Assembly: GCF_014650455.1 (NCBI RefSeq)
Contig: NZ_BMUZ01000001.1
Coordinates: forward strand, 434,001 to 498,000
DNA length: 64,000 nt
Reading direction: 5' to 3'
Origin: Streptomyces xanthochromogenes
GTDB taxonomy: Bacteria > Actinomycetota > Actinomycetes > Streptomycetales > Streptomycetaceae
Shown: one piece after another, positions 34,106 through 43,282 of the stretch
Numbering within the stretch: position 1 is the first letter of the stretch
How the letters are laid out: each line of letters begins with the position of its first letter
Program-made: the position numbers and the translations under genes
The notes under the pieces: model-generated
Seen by the model: only the letters and a program-made list of their open reading frames with translations
What the model was told of the DNA's origin: nothing
Database searches by the model: none

Positions 34106-34753
34106 TCACCCCCGCGAGCGGTACGTCGCCTCGATGCCGGCCACAAGCACGGACAGCCCCTCCTCGAACCGCTCGTCGAACGACTCGAAGATGTCCGCAC
34201 CCGCGGCGGCGGCCAGCGGGTAGGCGGCCAGGCGTTCCGCGCGGGCGGCCACGTCGACCGGCTCGCCCTGCCCGCCCGGCGCGGGCACGCTGCCCTGCTC
34301 CTCCGCGACGAAGCCCATCGTGTAGGCGTACGCCAGCGTCCCCGCCCGTACCGCGTCGCGCAGCGGCCAGCCGTCCGCACGCATCCGGCCGAGGTAGGCC
34401 TCCAGGGCCTCCGCGTGCTCGGTGCCGGTGAAGCGGGCGCCTCCGTACACCTTGGCGCCGTCGCGGTAACTGAGCAGCATCGCGCGCAAGGCGCGGTTGA
34501 CGGCGCACAGTTGGCCCTGCCAGGTGGGCTCGGCGAGACCCGGCGGACCGTCCGCGGCCATGCGCCGGTACATGACCGTCGCCATCTCGTCCAGCAGCGC
34601 CTGCTTGTTCTTGAAGTGCCAGTACAGCGCGGGCGCCTGGACGCCGAGCTCCTTCGCGATGGCGCGCAGCGTGAGCCCGTCGAGGCCCGTCTCGTTCAGG
34701 AGCCGCAGCGCGGTGTCGGCGACCTGCGCCCGGTCGGTCTTCGTCGTAGCCAC
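34106..34753 (-). CDS. TetR-family repressor
   Basis: A 215-residue regulator. The DNA-binding domain is ALRLLNETGLDGLTLRAIAKELGVQAPALYWHFKNKQALLDEMA. The C-terminal half resembles the tetracycline-repressor ligand domain. The GTG start lies six bases after TAAATT (34765-34760), so it is probably leaderless, and that -10 overlaps a TTAAC-N3-GTTAA palindrome. It is divergent from a FAD monooxygenase, the likely regulated gene; the layout resembles TetR/Tet(X)-like or rifampicin-monooxygenase pairs. Confidence 0.9.
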   Translation of the reverse strand: MATTKTDRAQVADTALRLLNETGLDGLTLRAIAKELGVQAPALYWHFKNKQALLDEMATVMYRRMAADGPPGLAEPTWQGQLCAVNRALRAMLLSYRDGAKVYGGARFTGTEHAEALEAYLGRMRADGWPLRDAVRAGTLAYAYTMGFVAEEQGSVPAPGGQGEPVDVAARAERLAAYPLAAAAGADIFESFDERFEEGLSVLVAGIEATYRSRG

Positions 34754-34762
34754 CTTGACAAT

Positions 34763-34775
34763 TTAACACCGTTAA
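34763..34775. promoter_or_regulatory. TetR operator 1 (TTAAC-N3-GTTAA)
   Basis: Palindrome with ACC centre, 10 bp upstream of the tetR GTG and overlapping its -10 element (34760-34765), so suited to autorepression. Confidence 0.65.
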
Positions 34776-34791
34776 GCGCACGCTTCCGCAC

Positions 34792-36291
34792 ATGGAACTT
34801 AACAACGTTAAGGCGCCTGCGCTCCTGCCCGCGCCCGGGTCCATGTCCGCTCCGACGACCACCGGCGTACTGATCGTCGGAGCGGGACCCACCGGGCTCG
34901 TGCTCGCCATCGACCTCGCCCGCCACGGCGTCCCCGCCCTGCTCGTGGAGAAGTCCGGCCGGCTCTTCCCCGGCTCGCGCGGCAAGGGCCTCCAGCCGCG
35001 CACCCTGGAGCTGCTCGACGACCTCGGTCTCGTCGAGACCGTGCTGCGGGCCGGCCGCGCCTATCCGCGCATGCTCGACTGGGTGGGCCCCGACGGCACC
35101 GAGCGCGGCCGCGAGTGGGACATGATCGAGCGCTGCGAGCCCACCGAGAGCGAGCCCCACCCCAACGGCCTGCTCATCGGCCAGGCCCGCTTCCAGGACC
35201 TGCTGTACGCGCACCTGCGGAGCATCGGCGGTGATGTCGTCTTCGACGCCGAGGTGACCGCGGTCGCCCAGGACACCGACGGCGTCACCGCCACGCTGGC
35301 CGACGGCCGCACCGTCCGCTCGCGCTACCTCGTCGCCGCCGACGGCGGCCGCTCGGGCATCCGCCGCGAGCTCGGCATCGCCCTGCGGGGCGAGAGCGTC
35401 GACCCCAAACCCATGCTCGTCGCGGATGTGACCGTGACCCCGGACGCCATCCTCGACGACCTCAACTGGCATCTGTGGAACGGCAGTCCGGACGGGGCCG
35501 TGGTCATCTGCCCGCTGCCGGGCGAGCCCCGGCTGTTCCAGGTGATCGCCCAGTACGCCGACGAGAACGCCGTTCCCGACACCAGTGCGGCCGGGGTGCG
35601 CAAGCTGGTCGCCGCCCGTACGCCCATCGCCGAGGAGCAGATCGCCGAAGTCCGCTGGTCCTCCGACTTCCGGCCCCGGGCGGCGCTCGCCGACCGCTAC
35701 CGCGAAGGCCGCGTCCTCCTGGCGGGCGACGCCGCACACATCCACTCCCCGGCCGGCGGCCAGGGCCTCAACACCGGTGTCCAGGACGCGTACAACCTGG
35801 GCTGGAAGCTCGCCCAGGTGCTTCGCCACGGCGCCCCGGACACCCTGCTCGACACCTACGAGGCCGAGCGCAGGACCATCGCCGCAGGGGTGCTCGGCCT
35901 GAGCACCCGGCTGCATCGCACGGCCCTCGTCGGCGAGAACAGCCGGCGCCGCTCGGAGACCGGCCAGCTCGGCCTCGGCCACCGCGGCGGCCCGCTCTCC
36001 TCGGGCCGTGCGGGCGCCCTGGAGGCGGGCGACCGCGCCCCCGACGGCCCGGTGCCCGGCGGCAGGATCTTCGACCTGCTGCGCGGCCCGCACTTCACCC
36101 TCCTCGCCTTCGGCACACCGGCCCCCGCCCTCGCCTCCGACCTCGTCCGGGTGCACGAGCTGGACCCGTACGACGCCTATGGACGCGGGCTCTTCCTGAT
36201 CCGCCCCGACGGCCACGTGGGCTGGGCAGGCGAGGACGGCACCGGCCTGGACGACTACCTCGCCGCGCTGGGCGCGGCCCGGCGTCCCTGA
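34792..36291 (+). CDS. FAD-dependent aromatic monooxygenase
   Basis: About 499 residues (or 482 from the ATG at 34843). Group A flavoprotein hydroxylase: GVLIVGAGPTGLVLAIDLARHG binds ADP of FAD, the central DG motif is YLVAADGGRSGIRRELG, and GRVLLAGDAAHIHSPAGGQGLNTGVQDAYNLGWKLA is the GD motif. The C-terminal thioredoxin-like domain is degenerate. Members hydroxylate phenols or polyketides or inactivate drugs such as rifampicin and tetracycline. Start: TTGACA (34755-34760) and CACGCT (34779-34784) would place a leaderless mRNA at the ATG at 34792; 34843 lacks a Shine-Dalgarno sequence too. Confidence 0.9.
   Translation: MELNNVKAPALLPAPGSMSAPTTTGVLIVGAGPTGLVLAIDLARHGVPALLVEKSGRLFPGSRGKGLQPRTLELLDDLGLVETVLRAGRAYPRMLDWVGPDGTERGREWDMIERCEPTESEPHPNGLLIGQARFQDLLYAHLRSIGGDVVFDAEVTAVAQDTDGVTATLADGRTVRSRYLVAADGGRSGIRRELGIALRGESVDPKPMLVADVTVTPDAILDDLNWHLWNGSPDGAVVICPLPGEPRLFQVIAQYADENAVPDTSAAGVRKLVAARTPIAEEQIAEVRWSSDFRPRAALADRYREGRVLLAGDAAHIHSPAGGQGLNTGVQDAYNLGWKLAQVLRHGAPDTLLDTYEAERRTIAAGVLGLSTRLHRTALVGENSRRRSETGQLGLGHRGGPLSSGRAGALEAGDRAPDGPVPGGRIFDLLRGPHFTLLAFGTPAPALASDLVRVHELDPYDAYGRGLFLIRPDGHVGWAGEDGTGLDDYLAALGAARRP
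34799..34811. promoter_or_regulatory. TetR operator 2 (TTAAC-N3-GTTAA)
   Basis: Second copy of the palindrome with AAC centre, 36 bp from the first. It lies just after the ATG at 34792, so it would either sit in the 5' part of the monooxygenase coding region or in its leader if the start is the ATG at 34843. Confidence 0.65.
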
Positions 36292-36453
36292 CCTCAAGTC
36301 GACGCCCGGGCAAACCCGTTACGGCCCGAGATGAACGGGCCGCGTCGGGGAGCGGAACTCCGTCGCACCCACCCGATTTCCGGCCCGTCGCGGTCCTACT
36401 CTGTCGACGCCAAGGCCCGACGGGCCGAGCGGAACGCCGGGAAGAGGACAGCC

Positions 36454-37614
36454 GTGACCAACACCCTGCCGCGGGTACGAAGCACCGGCGGCGGTCAGCC
36501 GCAGGAGGGGGCGCCGGGGCGCGCCCCGGTGGCGGCCCCGGTCTCCCGACTGCGCGCGCTCGACGGGCTGCGCCTGATCGCCGCCCTGATGGTGGCGCTC
36601 TACCACTACGGCGGCCGCTCAGGGGACATCAGCCGGGGCTGGGGCGCCTCCCCCAAGAAGCTGTTCCCGTCCGCCCACGAGTGGTTCTCCTACGGCTGCC
36701 TCGGGGTGCAGATCTTCTTCGTCATCAGCGGCTTCGTCATCTGCATGAGCGGCTGGGGGCGCCCCCTGCGCTCGTTCTTCGCCTCGCGCGTGTCCCGGCT
36801 CTACCCCGCGTACTGGGCCGCGCTGATCATCATCACCGCGGTGTTCGCGCTGCCCTGGGTGGTCTACAAGACCGTCACGCCCAGCGAGTTCGTGGTGAAC
36901 CTGACCATGCTCCAGATGCCGGTCGGGGTGCCCCGGGTGCTCGGGGTGTGCTGGACCCTCTGGGCCGAGCTGCGCTTCTACGCCCTGTTCGCCGTCTGCG
37001 TGGTGCTGCCCGGCGCGACCCGGCGCCGCGTCGTGCTGTTCTGCGCGGGCTGGACCCTGGCCGCGGCGCTCACCGCGACGGCCAAACAGCCCTTCCTGAA
37101 CGCCGTGTTCATGCCCGAGTACGCGTCCTTCTTCATCGGCGGCATGGGCCTGTACCTGCTGCACCGCAACCGGCGCGACGTCACCGCCTGGGGCATCGTC
37201 GCCGTCAGCTGGGCCATCGGCCAGCACTGGGCGGTCGCGGGCCTGTGGCACAAGCCGAACCCGGCGGCCTTCTCCAACCGGCACGCCTCGGTGATCATCG
37301 TCATCGTCACCCTGGGCTTCGTGCTGGTCGGCCTGATCGCGCTGGGCCACCTGCGCTGGGCGAACTGGCGCTGGCTCACCGTGGCGGGCGCGCTCACCTA
37401 CCCGTTCTACCTGGTCCACGAGCACCTGGGCTGGGTGGTCGTGGGCGTACTGCACCGAGGCCTGCACATCCCGGCCCCGGCCACCTTCGCCCTCACGGTC
37501 GCGGCGATGCTGCTCCTGGCCTGGCTGCTCAACCGCTACGTGGAACGCTGGGCGACGCCGCTCCTGCGCGGCGCACTGGCCCGCAAGCCGGCCCCGGCGG
37601 GTGGACCCCGCTGA
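36454..37614 (+). CDS. Acyltransferase-3 (OafA-like) membrane protein
   Basis: A 386-residue integral membrane protein with about 10 hydrophobic helices. Signatures: RLRALDGLRLIAALMVALYHY (the active-site His follows in the first helix), LGVQIFFVISGFVI, SRVSRLYPAYW, and a C-terminal YPFYLVHEHLG. The family O-acylates wall or lipid-linked sugars with acyl groups brought across the membrane. Start: GTG at 36454 with AGAGGA upstream; the frame is open to 36331 but that part looks non-coding. It could modify the polymer made by the neighbouring nonulosonate cluster (inference). Confidence 0.9.
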   Translation: MTNTLPRVRSTGGGQPQEGAPGRAPVAAPVSRLRALDGLRLIAALMVALYHYGGRSGDISRGWGASPKKLFPSAHEWFSYGCLGVQIFFVISGFVICMSGWGRPLRSFFASRVSRLYPAYWAALIIITAVFALPWVVYKTVTPSEFVVNLTMLQMPVGVPRVLGVCWTLWAELRFYALFAVCVVLPGATRRRVVLFCAGWTLAAALTATAKQPFLNAVFMPEYASFFIGGMGLYLLHRNRRDVTAWGIVAVSWAIGQHWAVAGLWHKPNPAAFSNRHASVIIVIVTLGFVLVGLIALGHLRWANWRWLTVAGALTYPFYLVHEHLGWVVVGVLHRGLHIPAPATFALTVAAMLLLAWLLNRYVERWATPLLRGALARKPAPAGGPR

Positions 37615-37643
37615 CCCCGGCCGAACGAGGGTCGCGGGGTCAG
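37611..37643. terminator. Possible bidirectional hairpin overlapping two stop codons
   Basis: CTGACCCC (37611-37618) and GGGGTCAG (37636-37643) form an 8-bp stem that contains the stop codons of both convergent genes (37612-37614 and 37640-37642). The long 17-nt loop makes it weak. Confidence 0.4.
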
Positions 37644-38218
37644 TCGCCGTCGAGCAGGGTGTCCACGGACAGCTCCAGGGCGACGCCCACGACTTCCGGC
37701 ACCGGCACGCTCTGCCCGCGCTTGTAGTGCTGGGGCTTGGCGTACTTCCCGTCGACGGGGTCCTGGTACAGGAGCACCTCGTCGTGCTTACGGTCGGCGA
37801 CAAGGTAGACGGGGATCCCGGCCTGGGCGTAACACTCGACCTTCGGTCCGAGGTCGTCGGACCAGTTCGACGACGTCACCTCGACCACCAGGCGGAAGAC
37901 GTTCGGTGCGTAGCAGTTCTTCCGGACGTGGGCATCACGAAAGTCCTCGTCCACGACCGCGAAGTCCGGGATCGCGAAGTCCTGCGGAAGCGTGGGCAGC
38001 CAGAGGCCGACGCCCTGGACGTACTCATACCCCGCCTCCACGATCCCCGCCCGGTCGAATGCCCGGCCGAGCCTGGTCAGCGTCAGTTGATGCGAGCCGT
38101 CCGGCGGCGGTGTCACAGTGAGCCTCCCCTGGAGAATCTCCACACGGTGACCACGCAGCGCACTGGAGAGCAGGTCGGCGGCTTCGCTCATCGTCAGCTC
38201 GTGTTGCACTACGGCCAC
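37640..38218 (-). CDS. Uma2-family (DUF820) putative nuclease
   Basis: A 192-residue protein starting with a GTG at 38218. Features: RVEILQGRLTVTPPPDGSHQ, YVQGVGLWLPTLPQDFAIPDFAVVDED, and FRLVVEVTSSNWSDDLGPKVECYAQAGIPVYLV. The D...E-x-T...K pattern of the PD-(D/E)xK fold is kept, except that Ser-Ser-Asn-Trp-Ser replaces the usual S-K-S-x-x-x-D, with Asp and Lys slightly later. It is only distantly similar to the copy at 17514-18104. Role unknown. Confidence 0.83.
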   Translation of the reverse strand: MAVVQHELTMSEAADLLSSALRGHRVEILQGRLTVTPPPDGSHQLTLTRLGRAFDRAGIVEAGYEYVQGVGLWLPTLPQDFAIPDFAVVDEDFRDAHVRKNCYAPNVFRLVVEVTSSNWSDDLGPKVECYAQAGIPVYLVADRKHDEVLLYQDPVDGKYAKPQHYKRGQSVPVPEVVGVALELSVDTLLDGD

Positions 38219-38257
38219 GGCATCCTCCTTGTCGGAAGCTCACTCTTCACGAGAGTA

Positions 38258-38286
38258 ACCGGGGGCGTGCGGTTTCCGCCCCCGGT
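38258..38286 (-). terminator. Terminator of the mutase gene
   Basis: A perfect 10-bp stem (38258-38267 with 38277-38286) with a 9-nt loop, 26 bp past the mutase stop on the minus strand. Confidence 0.7.
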
Positions 38287-38311
38287 CACCCGTACGGATG
38301 AAAAGCGCAGA

Positions 38312-39892
<1,581 letters not shown>

Positions 39893-40091
39893 GTGCTGTG
39901 CCTCCCGCTTGAGCTCTGTTACTCACTGGTACCCGACCCTCGCGACGGACTGTAGCGGCGGGCGCGCGACGGGTGGACAGGCGCGCGCTGGGAGCTTGCT
40001 CACAACTGCCGCGATGCGTCGGCCGGCTTTTGCAACCGTTCGGGGCGGGAAGCTGTCTCAGGGGACACCAGAGGAACAGGGGGGCGAACCG

Positions 40092-40991
40092 ATGCGCCGG
40101 AACCAACGCACCACTCTCATAGCCAGAACCCTCGCCGCGGCCGCCGTCATCGCGGTGGCCGTCGGATGCGGACCGCAGGGCGGCAAGGCGGACGCGGGCG
40201 CGCCCGCCACCCCCGCTCCGCCCTCCTCCTCGACCCCGGCGAAGGGCACGCCCTCCCCGGCCGGCTCCGCCTCCACCGACGACAAGCCGTCCGGCTCGCC
40301 CGCCGCCCCGAGCGCCTCGGCGAGCCCGGCCGCCAAGCCGGCGCCCAAGCCCGCGGCGAAGGTGCTGATGTCGACCGGTTCCAAGGGCGCCCAGGTCAAG
40401 GAGCTGCAGGCCCGTCTCGCCCAGATCGGCTGGTTCGACGACACCCCGACCGGCACGTACGGGGCCGCGACCACCGCCGCCGTCAAGGGCTTCCAGGGCA
40501 AGCGCGGGCTTCCGACGACCGGCTCGACGGACACCGTGACCTGGGAGAAGCTGCTCGGCATGACCACAAGGCCGACGGCCGACGAGCTGGCCGGCCGCGC
40601 GGTCAACAAGCCGACCGCCAAGCTCGACCAGCGCTGCATGACGGGCCGCGCGATCTGCATCAGCAAGACCAGCCGCACGCTGTCCTGGGTGGTCGACGGC
40701 AAGGTGCAGTCGACGATGGACGTCCGCTTCGGCTCGCAGTACACGCCGACCCGCGAGGGCGTCTTCAAGGTCTTCGAGAAGAGCCGCGACCACGTCTCGA
40801 CGATCTACCACACGGCCATGCCGTTCGCGATGTTCTTCAGCGGCGGTCAGGCGGTGCACTACTCGTCGGACTTCGCGGCACGCGGCTACAACGGCGCCTC
40901 GCACGGCTGCGTGAACGTCCGGGACAAGGCCAAGGTCTCGGCCCTGTTCGACCAGGTGCACATCGGCGACAAGGTCGTCGTCTACTGGTAG
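40092..40991 (+). CDS. Lipoprotein L,D-transpeptidase with peptidoglycan-binding domain
   Basis: A 299-residue exported protein. Order: signal with lipobox-like VAVGC (Cys about 26), a Pro/Ser/Ala-rich linker to about residue 92, a PG_binding_1 domain (GAQVKELQARLAQIGWF ... TTAAVKGFQGKRGLPTTG), then a YkuD catalytic domain with the active-site motif SHGCVNVRD and its upstream HY histidine. It would form 3-3 crosslinks in peptidoglycan or attach proteins to it. The open frame upstream of 40092 is non-coding. Followed by a strong terminator. Confidence 0.92.
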   Translation: MRRNQRTTLIARTLAAAAVIAVAVGCGPQGGKADAGAPATPAPPSSSTPAKGTPSPAGSASTDDKPSGSPAAPSASASPAAKPAPKPAAKVLMSTGSKGAQVKELQARLAQIGWFDDTPTGTYGAATTAAVKGFQGKRGLPTTGSTDTVTWEKLLGMTTRPTADELAGRAVNKPTAKLDQRCMTGRAICISKTSRTLSWVVDGKVQSTMDVRFGSQYTPTREGVFKVFEKSRDHVSTIYHTAMPFAMFFSGGQAVHYSSDFAARGYNGASHGCVNVRDKAKVSALFDQVHIGDKVVVYW

Positions 40992-41055
40992 CCGACGGTC
41001 GGCACCGGTGGCCGACGACCGGGCGCGGCCGAGGGGCCGGCACCGGAAGAGGGAG

Positions 41056-41094
41056 GGCGCGGGCGGGACCGGGGGAACGTGTCCCGCCCGCGCC
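41056..41094 (+). terminator. Terminator of L,D-transpeptidase gene
   Basis: A perfect 14-bp GC stem (41056-41069 with 41081-41094) and 11-nt loop, 65 bp past the stop. The rest of the 41095-41273 gap shows no other feature. Confidence 0.7.
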
Positions 41095-41273
41095 ATTCGC
41101 GCGGAGCCATGGGTACGGGGGGAACCCCGGCTCATCTGCGCCGCCGATGACCAGTCGGCTCACTCTGTACTGCGCCGTCGTTCCGAAAAACGTTACTGCG
41201 GGTTCTGGACCGCGTCTTCGGGCTCACCGGCCGGCCTGGGTGCGAGGGCGCAGGACGGGCGTTCCGGGTGGCC

Positions 41274-42311
41274 TCAGGGCCGGACGGCCGGACCGAGCGC
41301 TCCGGGCTTGAACCAGTCCAGGACCTTGCCCGGGTGCGGCACCACGGAGCTCTGCCTGCCGCCGCCCCCACCGCCGTACTTGTTGCCGGGGCTTTCGCCG
41401 TCCTCGTCGCCCCTGCCGCCGCCCTTGCCGCCGCCGTGACCGTCGCCGCCGGAACCCCCGGAGCCGGCCCCGCCGCCGTCGGACTTGCCGGGCTTGCCGT
41501 CCAGGACCAGATCGCAGAAGCCCTTCAGGGCCGCCGATCCATGGGCCTCGGACTCCAGATCCCGGCGCTTGTTCGTGTCCAGCCTGCCCGAGCGGTACTC
41601 GCGGCAGGCCTCGGTCGTCCTGGCCAGCCACTGCTTGCCGTTCGAGCCGCCCGCACCGCCCTCGTCCCCGCCCGGGCCGCCCGTCGGGTCGCCGCCCTTG
41701 CGGCCCGGGTCGGACGTGCCGCCCGCGGCTGGTCCGGGTCCTTCGGGGCTCGCCGGGTGCGTGGGATCGCCGGGCGTGGGCGCGCCGGAGGAGGGCACGG
41801 CCCGGTCGTGGCTCGGGGAGCCAGGGGGCAGGGAGTACGTGGGCGAGGTGGCGACGGGATCCGGGCTCATCGCCGCCGAGACGGTGGAGGCGGGTGCGGG
41901 GTCCTGCTCGTCGAAGGCGAAGGGACCCGGCAGCACACCGGTGCCCGCGGCGACCGCGACCCCGCCGATCGCACAGCAGGCCAGCGCCGCGGCGAGGCCG
42001 AGGCGCACCGGAGCGAATCGTCTGCGCCGGGGTGCCCCGGGCAGCTCGGCCACGCGTCCGACCCGTACGACACCGAGGGCCTCGCCGTCCTGTGCGGCGC
42101 CTTCGGGGCGGGCCTTGCGGAAGGCCGCCAAGGCGGCTTCCTCGCCGGGGAGTTCGGTGGTGGCCGACGCGCTGGGGCCGAGGGAGCGCAGCAGGGCCGT
42201 GAGGCGGTCCGCCTCGGCGCGGGCCCGCTCGTCACCGGGCTCGACCCCTTCGCCGCGCAGCAGTCGCTCGGCGGCATCCCGGTCAAGCCACTCGTGCCGC
42301 TCGTCAGCCAT
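41274..42311 (-). CDS. Single-pass membrane protein coupled to ECF sigma factor, putative anti-sigma factor
   Basis: About 345 residues from the ATG that overlaps the sigma stop by one base (TGATG); a GTG one codon earlier is possible. The N-terminal ~95 residues are cytoplasmic (HEWLDRDAAERLLRGEG, ADRLTALLRSLG) without a zinc-binding HxxxCxxC motif. One helix follows (LGLAAALACCAIGGVAVAAG). The long outside part is very rich in Pro, Gly and Ser, includes a short conserved-looking CREYRSGRLD ... LKGFCDLVL block with two cysteines, and ends in glycine runs. Arrangement suggests an anti-sigma factor for the upstream sigma; sequence alone does not prove it. Confidence 0.8.
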   Translation of the reverse strand: MADERHEWLDRDAAERLLRGEGVEPGDERARAEADRLTALLRSLGPSASATTELPGEEAALAAFRKARPEGAAQDGEALGVVRVGRVAELPGAPRRRRFAPVRLGLAAALACCAIGGVAVAAGTGVLPGPFAFDEQDPAPASTVSAAMSPDPVATSPTYSLPPGSPSHDRAVPSSGAPTPGDPTHPASPEGPGPAAGGTSDPGRKGGDPTGGPGGDEGGAGGSNGKQWLARTTEACREYRSGRLDTNKRRDLESEAHGSAALKGFCDLVLDGKPGKSDGGGAGSGGSGGDGHGGGKGGGRGDEDGESPGNKYGGGGGGRQSSVVPHPGKVLDWFKPGALGPAVRP

Positions 42312-43021
42312 CACATGTCCTTCTGCGTCCGGGCGCGCGATTGCGTCACACCGCGTTCCGGCGCTCGCTGCGACGGCACGGCGCCCAGCTCCTCCACATC
42401 CTGGGCCACGTCCCCCGGGGAGCCGTCCGCGCCGAGCAGTTCAGCAAGCCGCTTCAGGCCCCGGTGCGCGGCGGTCCGCACCGCGCCGGGCCGTTTGCCC
42501 AGGGTCCGCGCCGCGCTCTTCGCGTCGAGGCCGACCACCACGCGCAGGACCACGGCCTCGGCCTGGTCCTGCGGGAGCTGGGCAATGAGCGCCATCGTAC
42601 GTCCGGTACCGAGCGCCTCCATCGCCTCGTCGGCGGTGTCACAGGCGGCGGCCCGTGCGGTCAGCTCGCTCTCGTCGCCGCCGACGGCGGGCCTGCGGCC
42701 GCGCATCCGGATGTGGTCGAGGGCGCGGTTGCGGGCGATGCGGGCGGCCCAGCCGCGGAACCGGTCGGCGTCGCCCTCGAAGCGTTCGAGGTCACGGGCG
42801 ATCTGGAGCCACGCCTCGGAGGCCACGTCCTCGGTGTCGGGTTCGCCGACCAGGGTGCGGATGTAGCCGAGCAGGCGCGGGTGGACAGCGCGATAGACAG
42901 CACGGAAGGCTTCCTCGTCCCCGTCCTGCGCCCTGAGCACCGCGGCGGTCAGCTCCGCGTCGTCCCCCAGCAATCCCTGCACCCTGTCTTGACTGACTGT
43001 TCCGATGTCACCGCTGGTCAC
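42311..43021 (-). CDS. ECF RNA polymerase sigma factor
   Basis: A 236-residue sigma factor from a GTG at 43021 (a second GTG directly precedes it). Region 2: AFRAVYRAVHPRLLGYIRTLVGEPDTEDVASEAWLQIARDL ... FRGWAARIARNRALDHIRMR. Region 4: LPQDQAEAVVLRVVVGLDAKSAARTLGKRPGAVRTAAHRGLKRLAELL. The C-terminal ~40 residues are a polar extension. It is co-translated with the membrane protein downstream, its likely anti-sigma factor. The frame runs open to 43237 without support. Confidence 0.9.
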   Translation of the reverse strand: MTSGDIGTVSQDRVQGLLGDDAELTAAVLRAQDGDEEAFRAVYRAVHPRLLGYIRTLVGEPDTEDVASEAWLQIARDLERFEGDADRFRGWAARIARNRALDHIRMRGRRPAVGGDESELTARAAACDTADEAMEALGTGRTMALIAQLPQDQAEAVVLRVVVGLDAKSAARTLGKRPGAVRTAAHRGLKRLAELLGADGSPGDVAQDVEELGAVPSQRAPERGVTQSRARTQKDM

Positions 43022-43172
43022 CACTGCCGCGTCCCCGAACGCGAGTCTGCACGCTACGGCCTCGGCGCCCCCTAAGTCCACGACTTGTACAACCTGCAAC
43101 AACCCACTGACACAGCGGGGTGTGACAGAAAACGCACGCTCGGCGCTGAAGCAAGTACGGGGTCGCCACAAC

Positions 43173-43198
43173 GGCCCCGCCGGAAGACGGCCGGGGCC
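43173..43198 (-). terminator. Terminator of GH20 gene
   Basis: About a 10-bp stem with one bulged base (43173-43182 with 43188-43198) and a 5-nt loop, 85 bp past the hexosaminidase stop. The remaining 43022-43282 spacer holds the promoter region of the sigma gene but no clear hexamers. Confidence 0.55.
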
Positions 43199-43282
43199 TC
43201 TCCTGTGGGGGGTGGCGGCCCCGGTCGTCCTCCGCACCCCGCGCCCGCGCGGGCCGCGCCCCGCGTTCGCCGGCGGCCCCGC

